In this document: positions 7,992 to 17,124 of the stretch, in pieces
Numbering within the stretch: position 1 is the stretch's first letter
Layout: each line of letters begins with the position of its first letter
NCBI RefSeq assembly: GCF_001293525.1
Contig: NZ_BBYR01000041.1
Coordinates: 1-64,000 of the forward strand
Origin: Pseudideonella sakaiensis
Lineage (GTDB): Bacteria > Pseudomonadota > Gammaproteobacteria > Burkholderiales > Burkholderiaceae_C
Length of the DNA stretch: 64,000 bases
Direction: 5' to 3'
Position numbers and translations under genes: made by a program
Notes under the pieces: generated by a model
The model's input: only the letters and a program-made list of their open reading frames with translations
Told to the model about the DNA's origin: nothing
Database searches by the model: none

Positions 7992-10900
7992 TCAGTCGAG
8001 CCCGCCCGACCGTGCGCGCGCAGGCTCGGCCGGGGCGAGGTCGCGCGGGCGCGCCTCGGGGTGCAGCTGGCGCAGCAGGTCGACGGCGGCCTGGCGCAGC
8101 GGCGGGGCGAGGCGCGTGGCGAGCGCGGCCTCGGCGTCGCGGCGTACCGCCGGGCTCGGCTCGGGGGGCAGGGCCTGGCGGGCGGCGCGCCAGGCGGCCG
8201 AGAGGGCGGCGGCCTGCGGGGCGAGGACGGCCGGCAGGGCCTCGTCGGTGCCGCCCGGCGGGTCGCCGTCCTGCCAGGCGCCGCGGCCGCGACCGTGGTG
8301 GGCCACGGCGGCGTACAGGCGCAGCAGCGCGGGGGGCAGGCGCTCGAGCAGGGTGTCGTCCCAGGCGAAGGTGGGTTGCGGGACGCCGCGCAGCTGGTTC
8401 AGGCCGCGGGCGAGGCCGGCGCCGCCGAGCGCGCCGGCCAGGCCGCCGAGCAGCAGCCCGGCGCCCAGGCTGAGGCCGCCGGTGGCGAGGTCGGCCTTGA
8501 GGCCGGCCAGCGCGCCGGTAAGCACGCCGCCCAGCGTCGCGGCCGCGCCTTCGCCGATCGGCGCGCGCAGCGCGACACGCGCGGCCAGGCGCGCCACCAG
8601 GTCGGCGCCGGCGCCGCCATCCAGCCCGTGCAGCGCCAGCAGCCGGGTCGCGAGCCCGCGCAGGTCGGCATCCAGCCGGCCGCCCAGGGCCTGCAGCGCG
8701 CGCTCGCCGGCGTCGGGGCGGTCGCCGCCGAGCCCCACCGCGCGCCCGAGCCGGCGCACCGGCGCCAGCAGGCCGTCGGCGGTGACGGCCTCGCGGTCCA
8801 GCGCGGCGCGCGCCAGCGCCTGCGCGAGGGCCTCGATCGCGGCGTCGAACACCGCGCGGTTGCGCGCCGTCCAGGCCTGGTCCAGGCGCTCGAAGGCGCC
8901 GCGCCGGGCCGGCTCGATGCAGCCGGCCAGCGCGTCGAGCAGCCGGCCCTCGGTGGTCCAGGCGCGCGCGAAGGCATCGAAGGCCAGGCAGCCGCGCAGC
9001 ACCGGGCGGTCGCCGAGCCGGCGCCGCCAGGCCGCGACCGTCGCGTCCCGGGCCGCGGCATCGGCGCGGGCGTCGAGCTGGTTGAGCAGCACCAGCACCG
9101 GCTTGCCGATGGCCTGCAGCACGTCCAGCTCGGCCTGCAGGCTGGCCGCGGTGGCGGGCTCGTCGGCGTCGTCGCCGGCCTGCACCAGGTAGAGCACCAC
9201 GTCGCTGCGGCCGATCACGTGGCGCAGCGCGCGCTGGTTGAGCCAGAAGGCGCGGTCGGCCACGCGGTCCCAGACCTGGGCCAGGAACCAGCCCAGCGGC
9301 CGGTCGGCCTGGGCCAGGCGGCGCGCCAGGCGCACGCTGTCGGCGAAGCCCGGCGTGTCCCAGAGTTCGAGCACGTCGCCGGCGGCCGATTCGACCAGGC
9401 GGTGGCCCTCGGGCTGCAGCGTCACGTGGGCCGCATCGCGCACCTCGCCGATGTCGCGCCGCAGCAGCGTGCGCGCGAGCGTGGTCTTGCCGACGTTGGT
9501 GTGCGACACGAGGCTCAGCGTGATCGTCGCGACGGGGCCCGTGGGGTCGGCGGCGGCCCCGCGCAGCGGGCCCCGGGGCGAGGCCTGCTGCGGGCTGGCG
9601 CCCGCGCCCGCGCCCGTGCCCGTGCCCGTGCCCGTGCCCGCACCCGCACTGGTGCCGCTGGCCGTGTCCGTGTCCGTACTCGCCAGTTCGTCGCGATCCG
9701 CCCGGCTCGGCCCCGGCGGGACCGGCAGCCCGGCCGGCCCGGCCGGCTCCGGCCCCGAGAACGGCAGCAGCCGCCAGCCCTGCGCGGCCAGCAGCGCCTG
9801 CCAGGCGGCCCGGCGCTGCGCCTGGCGCGCCGCACGGTCGGCGGGCGCGAGCCGGGCGAGCCAGCCGCCTTCGTCGAGCAGCGCGAGGCGCTCGCCCGGC
9901 TCGGCCGGTGCCGGCCAGCCGGCGAGCACCACCCCGTGCCACTCGGCCTGCGGGGTCGCCTGGGCCGGGAACAGCGGCAGCAGCCGTTCGCCCGGCCCCA
10001 GGCCTCGGCTCCGCAGCGCCTCGAGCACGGGCAGGCCGTCCGGGCCGGTCGGCAGCGGCGGCAGCAGGCGGACGTCGCCTGGCGCCAGGCCGAGGGCGCC
10101 GGCGAGCCGCTGCTCGCCGGGTGAAGGGGGCGCCGCGGCCCGGGGCCCGGCGCGGGTGTCGGGCCGGCCGCTTTCGCCGGGCACCGGTTCGCTGGATGCC
10201 GCCGGTGCCCAGGTGATCCGCAGCCCGACCGGCTGCACCGCGACCCGCGTGCCGGGCGGCAGGCCGGCCGCGCGGGCGAGCGCCGCCAGCCGGGCGAAGT
10301 AGGGCGCCTGCCAGGGCCAGGCCCACCCGGCGTGGCGTGCGCGCCGCTGCGCCGCGGCCGCGAGCAGCAGCCGCGGCAGCACCACGGCCAGGACCAGCGT
10401 CAGCGCATGCAGGTGGATCCAGCGCGCGGCCGGCTCGCCGGGGCCGGCGTCCAGCCGCAGGCGCGCCAGCGCGGCGGCATCGGGCAGCGACTGGCCGAGC
10501 AGCGCGGCCGCCGGCCCCAGCCAGGCGGACAGCAGCGCGTGCACCGCGCCGGCGTCGAGGAAGGTGCTTTCCCAGCCGGCGCGGTAGTCCGTGACCAGCC
10601 CGCGCAGGTAGAGCCCCGCCACGGCACCGGCGGCCAGCAGTGCGGCGCCGAGGTGCAGCGCCGCCGCGAGCCGGGCCGCGAGCCGCGGCGCGGCGATGGG
10701 CCACCAGGCGCGGCGCGCGGCCACCCAGGGCGCGCTGTCGCCGGCGCGGCCGGAGGCCTCCGGCGGGGCGGCGCCGAGCGCGGCGATCCGGCGTCCGAGG
10801 GCCGCGCCCAGGCGCCCCAGGCCTGCGTCGAGCGCGGCGCCGGTCCCGTGCCGCGGGCGCAGCCACTGCAGCAGCAGGGCCAGGTAGACGGCCAGGTTCC

Positions 10901-11267
10901 AGGCCAGCAGCCCGAGCAGCGGCGGCGCCAGCAGGTTGACGTGGCGGGACGGTCCGATGGCCTGGGTGGCGAGCCCGGCGGCCAGCGCGGCGAGCGCCAG
11001 CAGCGCGACGCTGCCGCGCAGCGGCTGCGGCGGGGCCGGCCACTCGGCCCAGGCCGGCTCGCGGCGCGCCGCCCGGGCCAGGACCTGCCGGGCCCGGGCG
11101 ACGGCGAAGGCGGCGGGCGAGGCGCCGGGCCCCAGGGCCTGGCGGGCCTCGGCGTCCGCGGCCTCGCGCTCCGTCGCCGCTGCCGCGGCCGCGCCGTCGC
11201 GCTGCTCGATCGCCTGCGCGAGCAGCACCTGCCAGGCGGCGTCCTCCGACAGCGGTGGCTCGTTCAT
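7992..11267 (-). CDS. DUF2868-DUF3482 fusion: membrane protein with GTPase domain
   Basis: One uninterrupted 1,091-residue frame. Residues 1 to about 530 match the DUF2868 membrane family, with hydrophobic segments near 84-106, 111-137, 195-225 and 290-312. Residues from about 575 match the GTPase/DUF3482 family: P-loop SHTNVGKT near 587-594, the G3-type DTPGF, and NQLD in place of NKxD. The two parts are joined by a Gly/Thr/Ala linker encoded by a hexanucleotide repeat at 9601-9650. In other Burkholderiales these two families are usually separate neighbouring genes (from memory), so a fusion is the notable point. The start ATG at 11267 begins MNEPPLSEDAAWQ. The function is unknown; a membrane-associated GTPase role is inference. 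Confidence 0.88.
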   Translation of the reverse strand: MNEPPLSEDAAWQVLLAQAIEQRDGAAAAAATEREAADAEARQALGPGASPAAFAVARARQVLARAARREPAWAEWPAPPQPLRGSVALLALAALAAGLATQAIGPSRHVNLLAPPLLGLLAWNLAVYLALLLQWLRPRHGTGAALDAGLGRLGAALGRRIAALGAAPPEASGRAGDSAPWVAARRAWWPIAAPRLAARLAAALHLGAALLAAGAVAGLYLRGLVTDYRAGWESTFLDAGAVHALLSAWLGPAAALLGQSLPDAAALARLRLDAGPGEPAARWIHLHALTLVLAVVLPRLLLAAAAQRRARHAGWAWPWQAPYFARLAALARAAGLPPGTRVAVQPVGLRITWAPAASSEPVPGESGRPDTRAGPRAAAPPSPGEQRLAGALGLAPGDVRLLPPLPTGPDGLPVLEALRSRGLGPGERLLPLFPAQATPQAEWHGVVLAGWPAPAEPGERLALLDEGGWLARLAPADRAARQAQRRAAWQALLAAQGWRLLPFSGPEPAGPAGLPVPPGPSRADRDELASTDTDTASGTSAGAGTGTGTGTGAGAGASPQQASPRGPLRGAAADPTGPVATITLSLVSHTNVGKTTLARTLLRRDIGEVRDAAHVTLQPEGHRLVESAAGDVLELWDTPGFADSVRLARRLAQADRPLGWFLAQVWDRVADRAFWLNQRALRHVIGRSDVVLYLVQAGDDADEPATAASLQAELDVLQAIGKPVLVLLNQLDARADAAARDATVAAWRRRLGDRPVLRGCLAFDAFARAWTTEGRLLDALAGCIEPARRGAFERLDQAWTARNRAVFDAAIEALAQALARAALDREAVTADGLLAPVRRLGRAVGLGGDRPDAGERALQALGGRLDADLRGLATRLLALHGLDGGAGADLVARLAARVALRAPIGEGAAATLGGVLTGALAGLKADLATGGLSLGAGLLLGGLAGALGGAGLARGLNQLRGVPQPTFAWDDTLLERLPPALLRLYAAVAHHGRGRGAWQDGDPPGGTDEALPAVLAPQAAALSAAWRAARQALPPEPSPAVRRDAEAALATRLAPPLRQAAVDLLRQLHPEARPRDLAPAEPARARSGGLD
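9601..9650. repeat. Hexanucleotide tandem repeat in the fusion linker
   Basis: About eight copies of the six-base unit CCCG(C/T)G, some imperfect, run through this stretch and are followed by GTGTCC copies to about 9676. On the minus strand they encode alternating Gly with Thr or Ala in the linker of the DUF2868-DUF3482 protein. Because the unit is six bases long, gain or loss of units changes linker length without shifting the frame. Confidence 0.9.
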
Positions 11268-11333
11268 CCGGCAGCGCGGCGCGGGCGTCGGCCCGTGCTC
11301 ATGGCCCGGGCCGGAGGGCGGACCCGGGCGGGC

Positions 11334-13019
11334 TCACATCCCCGCGTAGTTCGGCCCGCCGCCGCCCTCGGGCGTGACCCAGACGATGTTCTGCGTCGGG
11401 TCCTTGATGTCGCAGGTCTTGCAGTGCACGCAGTTCTGCGCGTTGATCTGCAGGCGGTCGCTGCCGTCGGCGTTCTTCACGAACTCGTAGACCCCGGCCG
11501 GGCAGTAGCGGCTCTCCGGCCCAGCATAGGTCGCCAGGTTGGTGGCCACCGGCACCGAGGCATCCTTCAGCGTCAGGTGCGCCGGCTGGTTCTCTTCGTG
11601 GTTGGTGTTGCTGATGAAGACGCTGGACAGGCGGTCGAAGGTCAGCTTGCCGTCGGGCTTCGGGTAGGCGATCGGCGCATACGCGCTGGCCGGCTGCAGC
11701 CGGGCGTGGTCGGGCTCGGTGCGGTGGATCGTCCACGGCGGTGCGGCCAGGCCGAGCTTGGGCAGCAGCCACTGCTCGATGCCGGTCATGAAGGCGCCGA
11801 CGGTGTTGCCCTTCTTGAACCACTGCTTGAAGTTGCGCGAGCGCTCCAGCTCGGCGCGCAGCCAGCTGCGCTCGAAGGCCTCGGGATAGGCCGTCAGCTC
11901 GTCGAGCTCGCGGCCGGCGCCGAGCGCGTCGAACGCGGCCTCGGCGGCCAGCATGCCCGTCTTGATCGCGGCGTGGCTGCCCTTGATGCGCGCGGCGTTC
12001 AGCGTGCCCGCGTCACAGCCGACCAGCGCGCCGCCGGGGAAGACGAGCTTGGGCAGGCTGAGGATGCCGCCGGCGGTGATCGCGCGCGCGCCATAGCCCA
12101 GGCGCTTGCCGCCCTCGAGGTGGGCGCGGATCGCCGGGTGGGTCTTCCAGCGCTGCATCTCCTCGAAGGGGCTGAGCCAGGGGTTGCGGTAGTCCAGCCC
12201 GGTCACGAAGCCGAGGGTCACGCGGTTGCCGCCGAGGTGGTAGAGGAAGCCGCCGCCGTAGGTCTCGTTGTCCATCGGCCAGCCGGCGGTGTGCACCACC
12301 AGGCCCGGCTTCGCGCGGTCGGCCGGCACCTCCCACAGCTCCTTCACGCCGATCGCATAGCTCTGCGGGTCGCGGCCCTCGTCGAGGCGGTAGCGGGCGA
12401 TCAGCTGCTTGCCGAGGTGGCCGCGCGAGCCCTCGGCGAAGACGGTGTACTTGCCCAGCAGCTCCATGCCGAGCTGGAAGCTCTCGGTCGGCTCGCCGTC
12501 CTTGCCGAGGCCGACGTGGCCGGTGGCCACGCCGCGCACGCGGCCGTCCTCGGTGTACAGCACCTCCGCCGCGGCGAAGCCGGGGAAGATCTCCACGCCC
12601 AGGGCCTCGGCCTGGCCGGCCAGCCACTTGCAGACGTCGCCCAGCGAGACGACGTAGTTGCCGTCGTTGTGGAAGCAGTCCGGCACCAGCCAGTCCGGCG
12701 TCTTCTTCGCGCCGGTCTCGGACAGGAACAGCACCTCGTCGGCGCTGACCGGCTGGCTCAGTGGCGCGCCGCGCTCCTGCCAGTCGGGGAAGAGTTCGGT
12801 GATCGCGCGCGGGTCCATCACCGCGCCGCTCAGGATGTGGGCGCCGGCCTCCGAGCCCTTCTCCAGCACCACCACGGAGACCTCGCGCCCGGCCTCGGCA
12901 CCGAGCTGCTTCAGGCGGATCGCGGTCGCCAGGCCGGCCGGGCCGCCGCCGACCACCACCACGTCGTAGTCCATCGTGTCGCGGGGTCCGAACTGTTCGA
13001 GGAGGGCGGCTGGCGTCAT
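11334..13019 (-). CDS. Electron transfer flavoprotein-ubiquinone oxidoreductase
   Basis: A 561-residue membrane-associated enzyme that passes electrons from reduced ETF (fatty-acid and amino-acid dehydrogenases) to ubiquinone. The FAD dinucleotide fold is at residues 20-30 (VVVVGGGPAGL). The C-terminal 4Fe-4S domain has the expected cysteines (YCPAG, then CVHCKTC). Length and motifs match the family throughout. The ATG at 13019 has AGGATC about 8 bases upstream; the open frame further upstream is a shadow. A TACAAT hexamer on this strand at 13070-13065 is a possible -10 element. The ETF subunits themselves are not in the window. Confidence 0.97.
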   Translation of the reverse strand: MTPAALLEQFGPRDTMDYDVVVVGGGPAGLATAIRLKQLGAEAGREVSVVVLEKGSEAGAHILSGAVMDPRAITELFPDWQERGAPLSQPVSADEVLFLSETGAKKTPDWLVPDCFHNDGNYVVSLGDVCKWLAGQAEALGVEIFPGFAAAEVLYTEDGRVRGVATGHVGLGKDGEPTESFQLGMELLGKYTVFAEGSRGHLGKQLIARYRLDEGRDPQSYAIGVKELWEVPADRAKPGLVVHTAGWPMDNETYGGGFLYHLGGNRVTLGFVTGLDYRNPWLSPFEEMQRWKTHPAIRAHLEGGKRLGYGARAITAGGILSLPKLVFPGGALVGCDAGTLNAARIKGSHAAIKTGMLAAEAAFDALGAGRELDELTAYPEAFERSWLRAELERSRNFKQWFKKGNTVGAFMTGIEQWLLPKLGLAAPPWTIHRTEPDHARLQPASAYAPIAYPKPDGKLTFDRLSSVFISNTNHEENQPAHLTLKDASVPVATNLATYAGPESRYCPAGVYEFVKNADGSDRLQINAQNCVHCKTCDIKDPTQNIVWVTPEGGGGPNYAGM

Positions 13020-13144
13020 GCGGATCCTGGGTCGTGGGGGCGGAAGACAGCGGAACGGCGCGGCATTGTATCGGCGTCGACCCGAAAAAAGCACGGTCGT
13101 TCGCTTTTGCCGCCTGCCGGACGGCTGCCCCGGGGCGGCGCGCC

Positions 13145-13180
13145 TCGGCGGGGCAATCGGCGGGGCAATCGTCGGGGCAA
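13145..13180. repeat. Three 12-bp direct repeats in a divergent intergenic region
   Basis: Three head-to-tail copies of a 12-base unit lie here: TCGGCGGGGCAA twice and TCGTCGGGGCAA once. They sit between the divergent ETF-quinone oxidoreductase and SDR genes. The even one-turn spacing would suit cooperative binding of a regulator, but no function is shown by the sequence. Confidence 0.7.
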
Positions 13181-13312
13181 GCGGCGCGCCACCTGCGCGA
13201 CACGGGACGCCCCGCCCGCCGTGCTATCTTGCCCGGCTCCGCCGCGGTGCGCTGTCGCCGGGTGGACGCGGCCGGCCGGGTGGCCACCCGCGCGAGAAAG
13301 AGAGGACCTTGC

Positions 13313-14095
13313 ATGAGTTACCAGATCGACCTGGCGGGCCGCGTGGCCCTGGTCACCGGCGCCTCCAGCGGCCTGGGCGAGCAGTTCGCGAAGACCCTGG
13401 CCAAGGCGGGCGCCGCGGTGGTGCTGGCCGGGCGGCGCATCGAGCGCCTGAAGACCCTGCGCGCCGAGATCGAATCGCTCGGCGGCGACGCGCACGTGGT
13501 GACGCTGGACGTCACCGACCTGGCCAGCATCCGCGCCGCCGTCGCGCATGCCGAGACCGAGATGGGCACGATCGACATCCTGGTCAACAACTCCGGCGTC
13601 AGCACCACGCAGAAGCTGGTCGACGTGACGGAGGAGGACTACGACTTCGTCTTCGACACCAACACCCGCGGCGCCTTCTTCGTCGCGCAGGAGGTGGGCA
13701 AGCGCATGCTGGCGCGCGCCAAGGGCGCGGCGCCGGGCACCTTCACCGGCGGGCGCATCGTCAACATCGCGTCGATGGCCGGGCTGCGCGTGCTGGGGCA
13801 GATCGGCGTCTACGCGATGAGCAAGGCGGCGGTCGTGCACATGACGCGCGCGATGGCGCTGGAGTGGGGCCGCTACGGCATCAACGTGAACGCGCTGTGC
13901 CCCGGCTACATCGACACCGAGATCAACCACCACCACTGGCAGACCGAGGCCGGCCGCAAGCTGGTCGACCTGCTGCCGCGCAAGCGGGTCGGCCAGCCGC
14001 GCGACCTCGACAGCGCGCTGATGATGCTGTGCGCCAACGAGAGCCACTTCATCAACGGCGCGGTGATCCAGGCCGACGATGGCTTCGCGGTCTGA
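13313..14095 (+). CDS. SDR family oxidoreductase
   Basis: A 260-residue classical short-chain dehydrogenase/reductase. Cofactor-binding motif TGASSGLG is near residues 16-23, followed by the NNSG structural motif and the catalytic Ser (NIASM) and YAMSK (Tyr-x3-Lys). The arginine-containing AGRRIERL after the second strand suggests NADP(H). The ATG at 13313 follows an AGAGAGGA ribosome-binding site. It is divergent from ETF-quinone oxidoreductase, which hints at acyl-CoA or related catabolism, but the substrate cannot be read from the sequence. Confidence 0.93.
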   Translation: MSYQIDLAGRVALVTGASSGLGEQFAKTLAKAGAAVVLAGRRIERLKTLRAEIESLGGDAHVVTLDVTDLASIRAAVAHAETEMGTIDILVNNSGVSTTQKLVDVTEEDYDFVFDTNTRGAFFVAQEVGKRMLARAKGAAPGTFTGGRIVNIASMAGLRVLGQIGVYAMSKAAVVHMTRAMALEWGRYGINVNALCPGYIDTEINHHHWQTEAGRKLVDLLPRKRVGQPRDLDSALMMLCANESHFINGAVIQADDGFAV

Positions 14096-14122
14096 GCCGG
14101 GCGGGCCGCGCGGAGTCGGGCG

Positions 14123-14791
14123 GTGAGGGCGCTCACGCTGCTCGAGGGGCGGGTGCTCGGCGTGCTGGTCGAGAAGGCGCTGACCGTGCCCGACACCTAC
14201 CCGCTGTCGCTGAACGCGCTGCTGGCCGGCTGCAACCAGAAGACCGCGCGCGACCCGGTGCTCGCGGCCAGCGAGGCCGAGGTGCAGGAGGCGCTGGATG
14301 CGCTGAAGCTGCTGCACCTCGTGCACCCGGTCTCCGGGGCCCGCGTGACCCGCTGGGAGCACAACGCGGGGCGCGCGCTGGGGCTGCCCTCGCAATCGGT
14401 GGCGCTGCTGGCCACGCTGCTGCTGCGCGGGCCGCAGACCGCGGCCGAGCTGCGCGCCAACGCCGAACGGCTGCACCGTTTCGCCGACCTGTCCTCGGTC
14501 GAGGCATTCCTCGACGAGCTGGCCGAGCGCGCGCCGGACAAGGGCGGGCCGCTGGTGCTGCGGCTGCCGCGCGCGCCCGGCGCACGCGAGGCGCGCTGGG
14601 CCCAGCTGCTGGGCGGGCCGGTCGAGGTCCCGGCCTGGGCCGCCAGCGATGCGCCCGCGGGCCTCGAACGCGCGCCTGCCGCGGGCCTGGCGGTGCTGCA
14701 GGCCGAGCTGGCCGCGCTGCGCGACGAGGTCGCGGGGCTGCGCGACGACCTGGCCGCGCTGCGCCGCTCGCTCGGCGCCGACGGCCCCTGA
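14123..14791 (+). CDS. YceH family protein (DUF480)
   Basis: A 222-residue protein of the YceH/DUF480 family, recognised by its N-terminal [18 protein letters not shown] and [14 protein letters not shown] segments, which form tandem winged-helix-like domains. The C-terminal ~35 residues are a leucine/alanine heptad coiled coil ([16 protein letters not shown]). The start is GTG; no ATG is available near the conserved N-terminus. It lies 27 bases after the SDR and 16 bases before the thioesterase, so the three are probably cotranscribed. The molecular role of the family is not established. Confidence 0.9.
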   Translation: MRALTLLEGRVLGVLVEKALTVPDTYPLSLNALLAGCNQKTARDPVLAASEAEVQEALDALKLLHLVHPVSGARVTRWEHNAGRALGLPSQSVALLATLLLRGPQTAAELRANAERLHRFADLSSVEAFLDELAERAPDKGGPLVLRLPRAPGAREARWAQLLGGPVEVPAWAASDAPAGLERAPAAGLAVLQAELAALRDEVAGLRDDLAALRRSLGADGP

Positions 14792-14807
14792 CCGAGGAGC
14801 CCGGCCG

Positions 14808-15245
14808 ATGCGCTTCGACCTGCCCGAGGACAAGACCCTGGTCCACGAGATGCTGATCCCCATCCGCTGGGGCGACATGGACGCGATGGGCCATGTCAAC
14901 AACACCTCGTACTTCCGCTACTTCGAGACCGTGCGCATCGACTGGATGCACGCGATCGGCGCGGCGCCGAACCCGCGCGGCGAGGGCCCGGTGATCGTCA
15001 ACGCCTTCTGCAACTTCATCCGCCAGCTCGAGTACCCCGGCACCGTGCGGGCGCGCCACTACGTGGCCCAGCCGGGCCGCAGCAGCTTCGAGACCTACCT
15101 GACGCTGGAGCGCACCGACGACCCTGGCGTCGTCTACGCCAACGGCGGGGCCACCGCCGTGTGGATCGATTTCGTCGCCCAGCGCTCGCGGCCGCTGCCG
15201 GACTGGCTGCGCGCGAAGCTGCTGCAAGGCCCCGGCGAAGGCTGA
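14808..15245 (+). CDS. Acyl-CoA thioesterase, 4HBT hotdog fold
   Basis: A 145-residue single hotdog-domain protein of the 4-hydroxybenzoyl-CoA thioesterase/YbgC type. The signature IRWGDMDAMGHVNNTSYFRYFE contains the catalytic aspartate (second D of GDMDAMGHVNN) and the substrate-binding asparagine pair. It would hydrolyse acyl-CoA thioesters in the cytoplasm; chain-length preference cannot be told. It follows yceH closely in a likely SDR-yceH-thioesterase operon, consistent with acyl-CoA metabolism. Confidence 0.93.
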   Translation: MRFDLPEDKTLVHEMLIPIRWGDMDAMGHVNNTSYFRYFETVRIDWMHAIGAAPNPRGEGPVIVNAFCNFIRQLEYPGTVRARHYVAQPGRSSFETYLTLERTDDPGVVYANGGATAVWIDFVAQRSRPLPDWLRAKLLQGPGEG

Positions 15246-15356
15246 CGCGCCCGGCGCAGCCCGCTCGTCACGGGGGGGCGCACATAATGGGTGTCGCGCG
15301 CGGGCCGCTGGGCACCGTGCCTCCGGCGTTCACGCCGCTCCACTGCCTCCCCGAGC

Positions 15357-15602
15357 ATGTCCCTGCACCGCCTCCTCCCCCTGCTGGCCGCGACGGCCGC
15401 CACCCTCGGCCTCGGCGCCTGCGCCAGCGCGCCCGAGGGCACCGACACGGCGCCGCGCGCGGTGATCGGCGATCCGATCACGGGCTCGAACATCCCGCGC
15501 CGCGACCCGACCCGCAAGCCGGTGAACAACGTCACCACGACCACCGCCGAGGGCCTCAAGGAGGTCTTCAACAAGCCGCAGATCCCCGAGATCAACAACT
15601 GA
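15357..15602 (+). CDS. Small predicted lipoprotein, 81 aa
   Basis: A short hydrophobic signal sequence is followed by the lipobox L19-G20-A21-C22, so the mature protein is about 60 residues anchored to a membrane by Cys22. The rest is polar, with GDPITGSNIPRRDPTRKPVNNV and a helical tail GLKEVFNKPQIPEINN. ATG at 15357 is chosen because it gives a normal type II signal peptide; an open frame 22 codons longer does not. I do not recognise a domain. Small lipoproteins of this style are common in Burkholderiales (from memory). Confidence 0.8.
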   Translation: MSLHRLLPLLAATAATLGLGACASAPEGTDTAPRAVIGDPITGSNIPRRDPTRKPVNNVTTTTAEGLKEVFNKPQIPEINN

Positions 15603-15653
15603 CGCGGGGGCCGGCGGCCCGCCACGCGGCGCCGGCCGGGCCCGCGGCCGCCG

Positions 15654-16289
15654 TCAGGCGGACAGGAGCCGCTTGACGAGCTCGGGCGTCGTCGCGGCGC
15701 CGATCTTCTTCATCAGCCGCGAACGGTAGACGTCCACCGTGCGCGGGCTGATGCCGAGCCGGCGGCCGATCAGCTTGCTGGTCAGCCCCTCGATCAGCAG
15801 CGCGGCGATCTCGCGCTCGCGTGGCGTCAGGTCGGCCTTCAGCCGGCGCGTCGCCGACAGGTCCTCGAAGCTCCAGATGCCGGCGGCATGCGGCTGGCGC
15901 GCGTCCAGCGCGCGGCCGGCCACGTGGCACCAGAACAGCTCGCCGGCGCGCTCGCCGCCCACGCGCTTCATCACGCGGTCGTCGGCATAGGTGCCGCGCC
16001 GGTCGAGCTGGGCCACGATGCGCGCGCCGGTGCGCTCGAACTCGTCGTGCGACGGATAGAGCAGCGCGAAGCTGCGGCCCACCACGCGCTCGCGCGGCGC
16101 GCCGAAGATGTCCAGCAGCGCCTGGTTGCAGTCGACGATCCGGCGCTGCCGCGACAGCACCAGGCCGACCGGCGCCAGGTCGAAGGCGATGCGGTAATCG
16201 ATCGCGGCGGGTTCGGCGGGCGTCTCGGGCTCTCGGGGCTCTCGGGGCTCGCGGCGCGCGCGTGGCGCTTCTGGCGGCGGTGCGGTCAT
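15654..16289 (-). CDS. PAS domain-containing LuxR family transcriptional regulator
   Basis: A 211-residue one-component regulator. After a disordered Glu/Pro/Arg-rich N-terminus with REP repeats, residues ~30-140 form a PAS sensor ([20 protein letters not shown]). Residues ~149-205 form a LuxR-type helix-turn-helix ([19 protein letters not shown], then [18 protein letters not shown]). No phosphoacceptor receiver domain is present. It is divergent from the CoA-transferase genes, so it is a candidate activator of them. A TAGAAT hexamer on this strand at 16331-16326 could be its own -10 element and overlaps the TACGTA palindrome at 16330. Confidence 0.92.
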   Translation of the reverse strand: MTAPPPEAPRARREPREPREPETPAEPAAIDYRIAFDLAPVGLVLSRQRRIVDCNQALLDIFGAPRERVVGRSFALLYPSHDEFERTGARIVAQLDRRGTYADDRVMKRVGGERAGELFWCHVAGRALDARQPHAAGIWSFEDLSATRRLKADLTPREREIAALLIEGLTSKLIGRRLGISPRTVDVYRSRLMKKIGAATTPELVKRLLSA

Positions 16290-16329
16290 GGCGCCGTTCG
16301 GGTTCCTGCCCAGGGGGCTTAGGCGATTC

Positions 16330-16346
16330 TACGTAACGCCATACGG
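16330..16346. promoter_or_regulatory. Candidate operator for the PAS-LuxR regulator
   Basis: TACGTAACGCCATACG lies between the divergent regulator and CoA-transferase genes. It includes a perfect TACGTA palindrome that overlaps the regulator's own TAGAAT -10-like hexamer. It also sits where a -35 element would be for a TACGCT hexamer at 16360-16365 facing the CoA-transferase genes, the usual place for an activator site. This is positional inference only. Confidence 0.3.
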
Positions 16347-16414
16347 GCCCCCGAGGCGCTACGCTGCGCGGTGGTGCGCGGCGCAATCGGGCGTGGCGCG
16401 AGTGGAGGACGTGG

Positions 16415-17113
16415 ATGAACAAGCTGTTTCCGAGCGCCGCGGCGGCGCTCGACGGGCTGGTGGCGGACGGCCAGCTGCTCGCGGTCGGCGGCTTCGGCCT
16501 GTGCGGCATTCCCGAGGCGCTGATCCTCGCGCTGCGCGACAGCGGCGTGAAGGACCTGACCGTGATCTCGAACAACGCGGGCGTCGATGGCTTCGGCCTC
16601 GGCCAGCTGCTGGAGACGCGCCAGATCCGCAAGATGATCGCGAGCTACGTGGGCGAGAACAAGGAGTTCGAGCGCCAGTACCTCGCGGGCGAGCTGGAGC
16701 TCGAGTTCACGCCGCAGGGCACGCTGGCCGAGAAGCTGCGTGCCGGCGGCGCCGGCATCCCGGCCTTCTTCACGAAGACCGGCGTCGGCACCATCGTCGC
16801 CGAGGGCAAGGAATTGCGCGAGTTCGACGGCCAGACCTACGTGATGGAGCGGGCGCTGGTGCCCGACGTGGCGCTGGTCAAGGCCCAGGTGGCCGACGCG
16901 TCGGGCAACCTGCGCTTCCGGCTCACCGCGCGCAACTTCAACCCGGCCGCGGCGATGGCGGGCAAGGTCTGCGTGGTGGAGGTGGAGGAGGTGGTCGAGG
17001 TCGGCGCGCTGGCGCCCGACGACATCCACCTGCCGGGCATCTACGTGCACCGCATCGTGCACAACCCGAGCCCCGAGAAGCGCATCGAGAAGCGCACCAC
17101 CCGCGCAGCCTGA
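16415..17113 (+). CDS. scoA: 3-oxoacid CoA-transferase subunit A
   Basis: The 232-residue alpha subunit of a succinyl-CoA:3-oxoacid CoA-transferase (SCOT/PcaI type), which activates acetoacetate or 3-oxoadipate with CoA from succinyl-CoA. Family landmarks are [13 protein letters not shown] near the N-terminus, [11 protein letters not shown], and the FTKTGVGT and [11 protein letters not shown] segments. The start ATG follows GGAGGA. The beta subunit follows after 11 bases. It is divergent from a PAS-LuxR regulator. Whether it serves ketone-body or aromatic (beta-ketoadipate) catabolism cannot be decided; no pca genes are nearby. Confidence 0.93.
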   Translation: MNKLFPSAAAALDGLVADGQLLAVGGFGLCGIPEALILALRDSGVKDLTVISNNAGVDGFGLGQLLETRQIRKMIASYVGENKEFERQYLAGELELEFTPQGTLAEKLRAGGAGIPAFFTKTGVGTIVAEGKELREFDGQTYVMERALVPDVALVKAQVADASGNLRFRLTARNFNPAAAMAGKVCVVEVEEVVEVGALAPDDIHLPGIYVHRIVHNPSPEKRIEKRTTRAA

Positions 17114-17124
17114 AGGAGAACGAC

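Noticed and set aside
9601-9676. Phase variation by slippage in the hexamer tract
   Set aside because: Units are six bases, so copy-number change keeps the frame; on/off switching is not possible, only linker-length change.
11299-11823. Separate short genes suggested by frames inside the ETF-QO, infB and PpiD regions
   Set aside because: They are alternative frames of well-conserved enzymes, with no ribosome-binding sites and no recognisable products.
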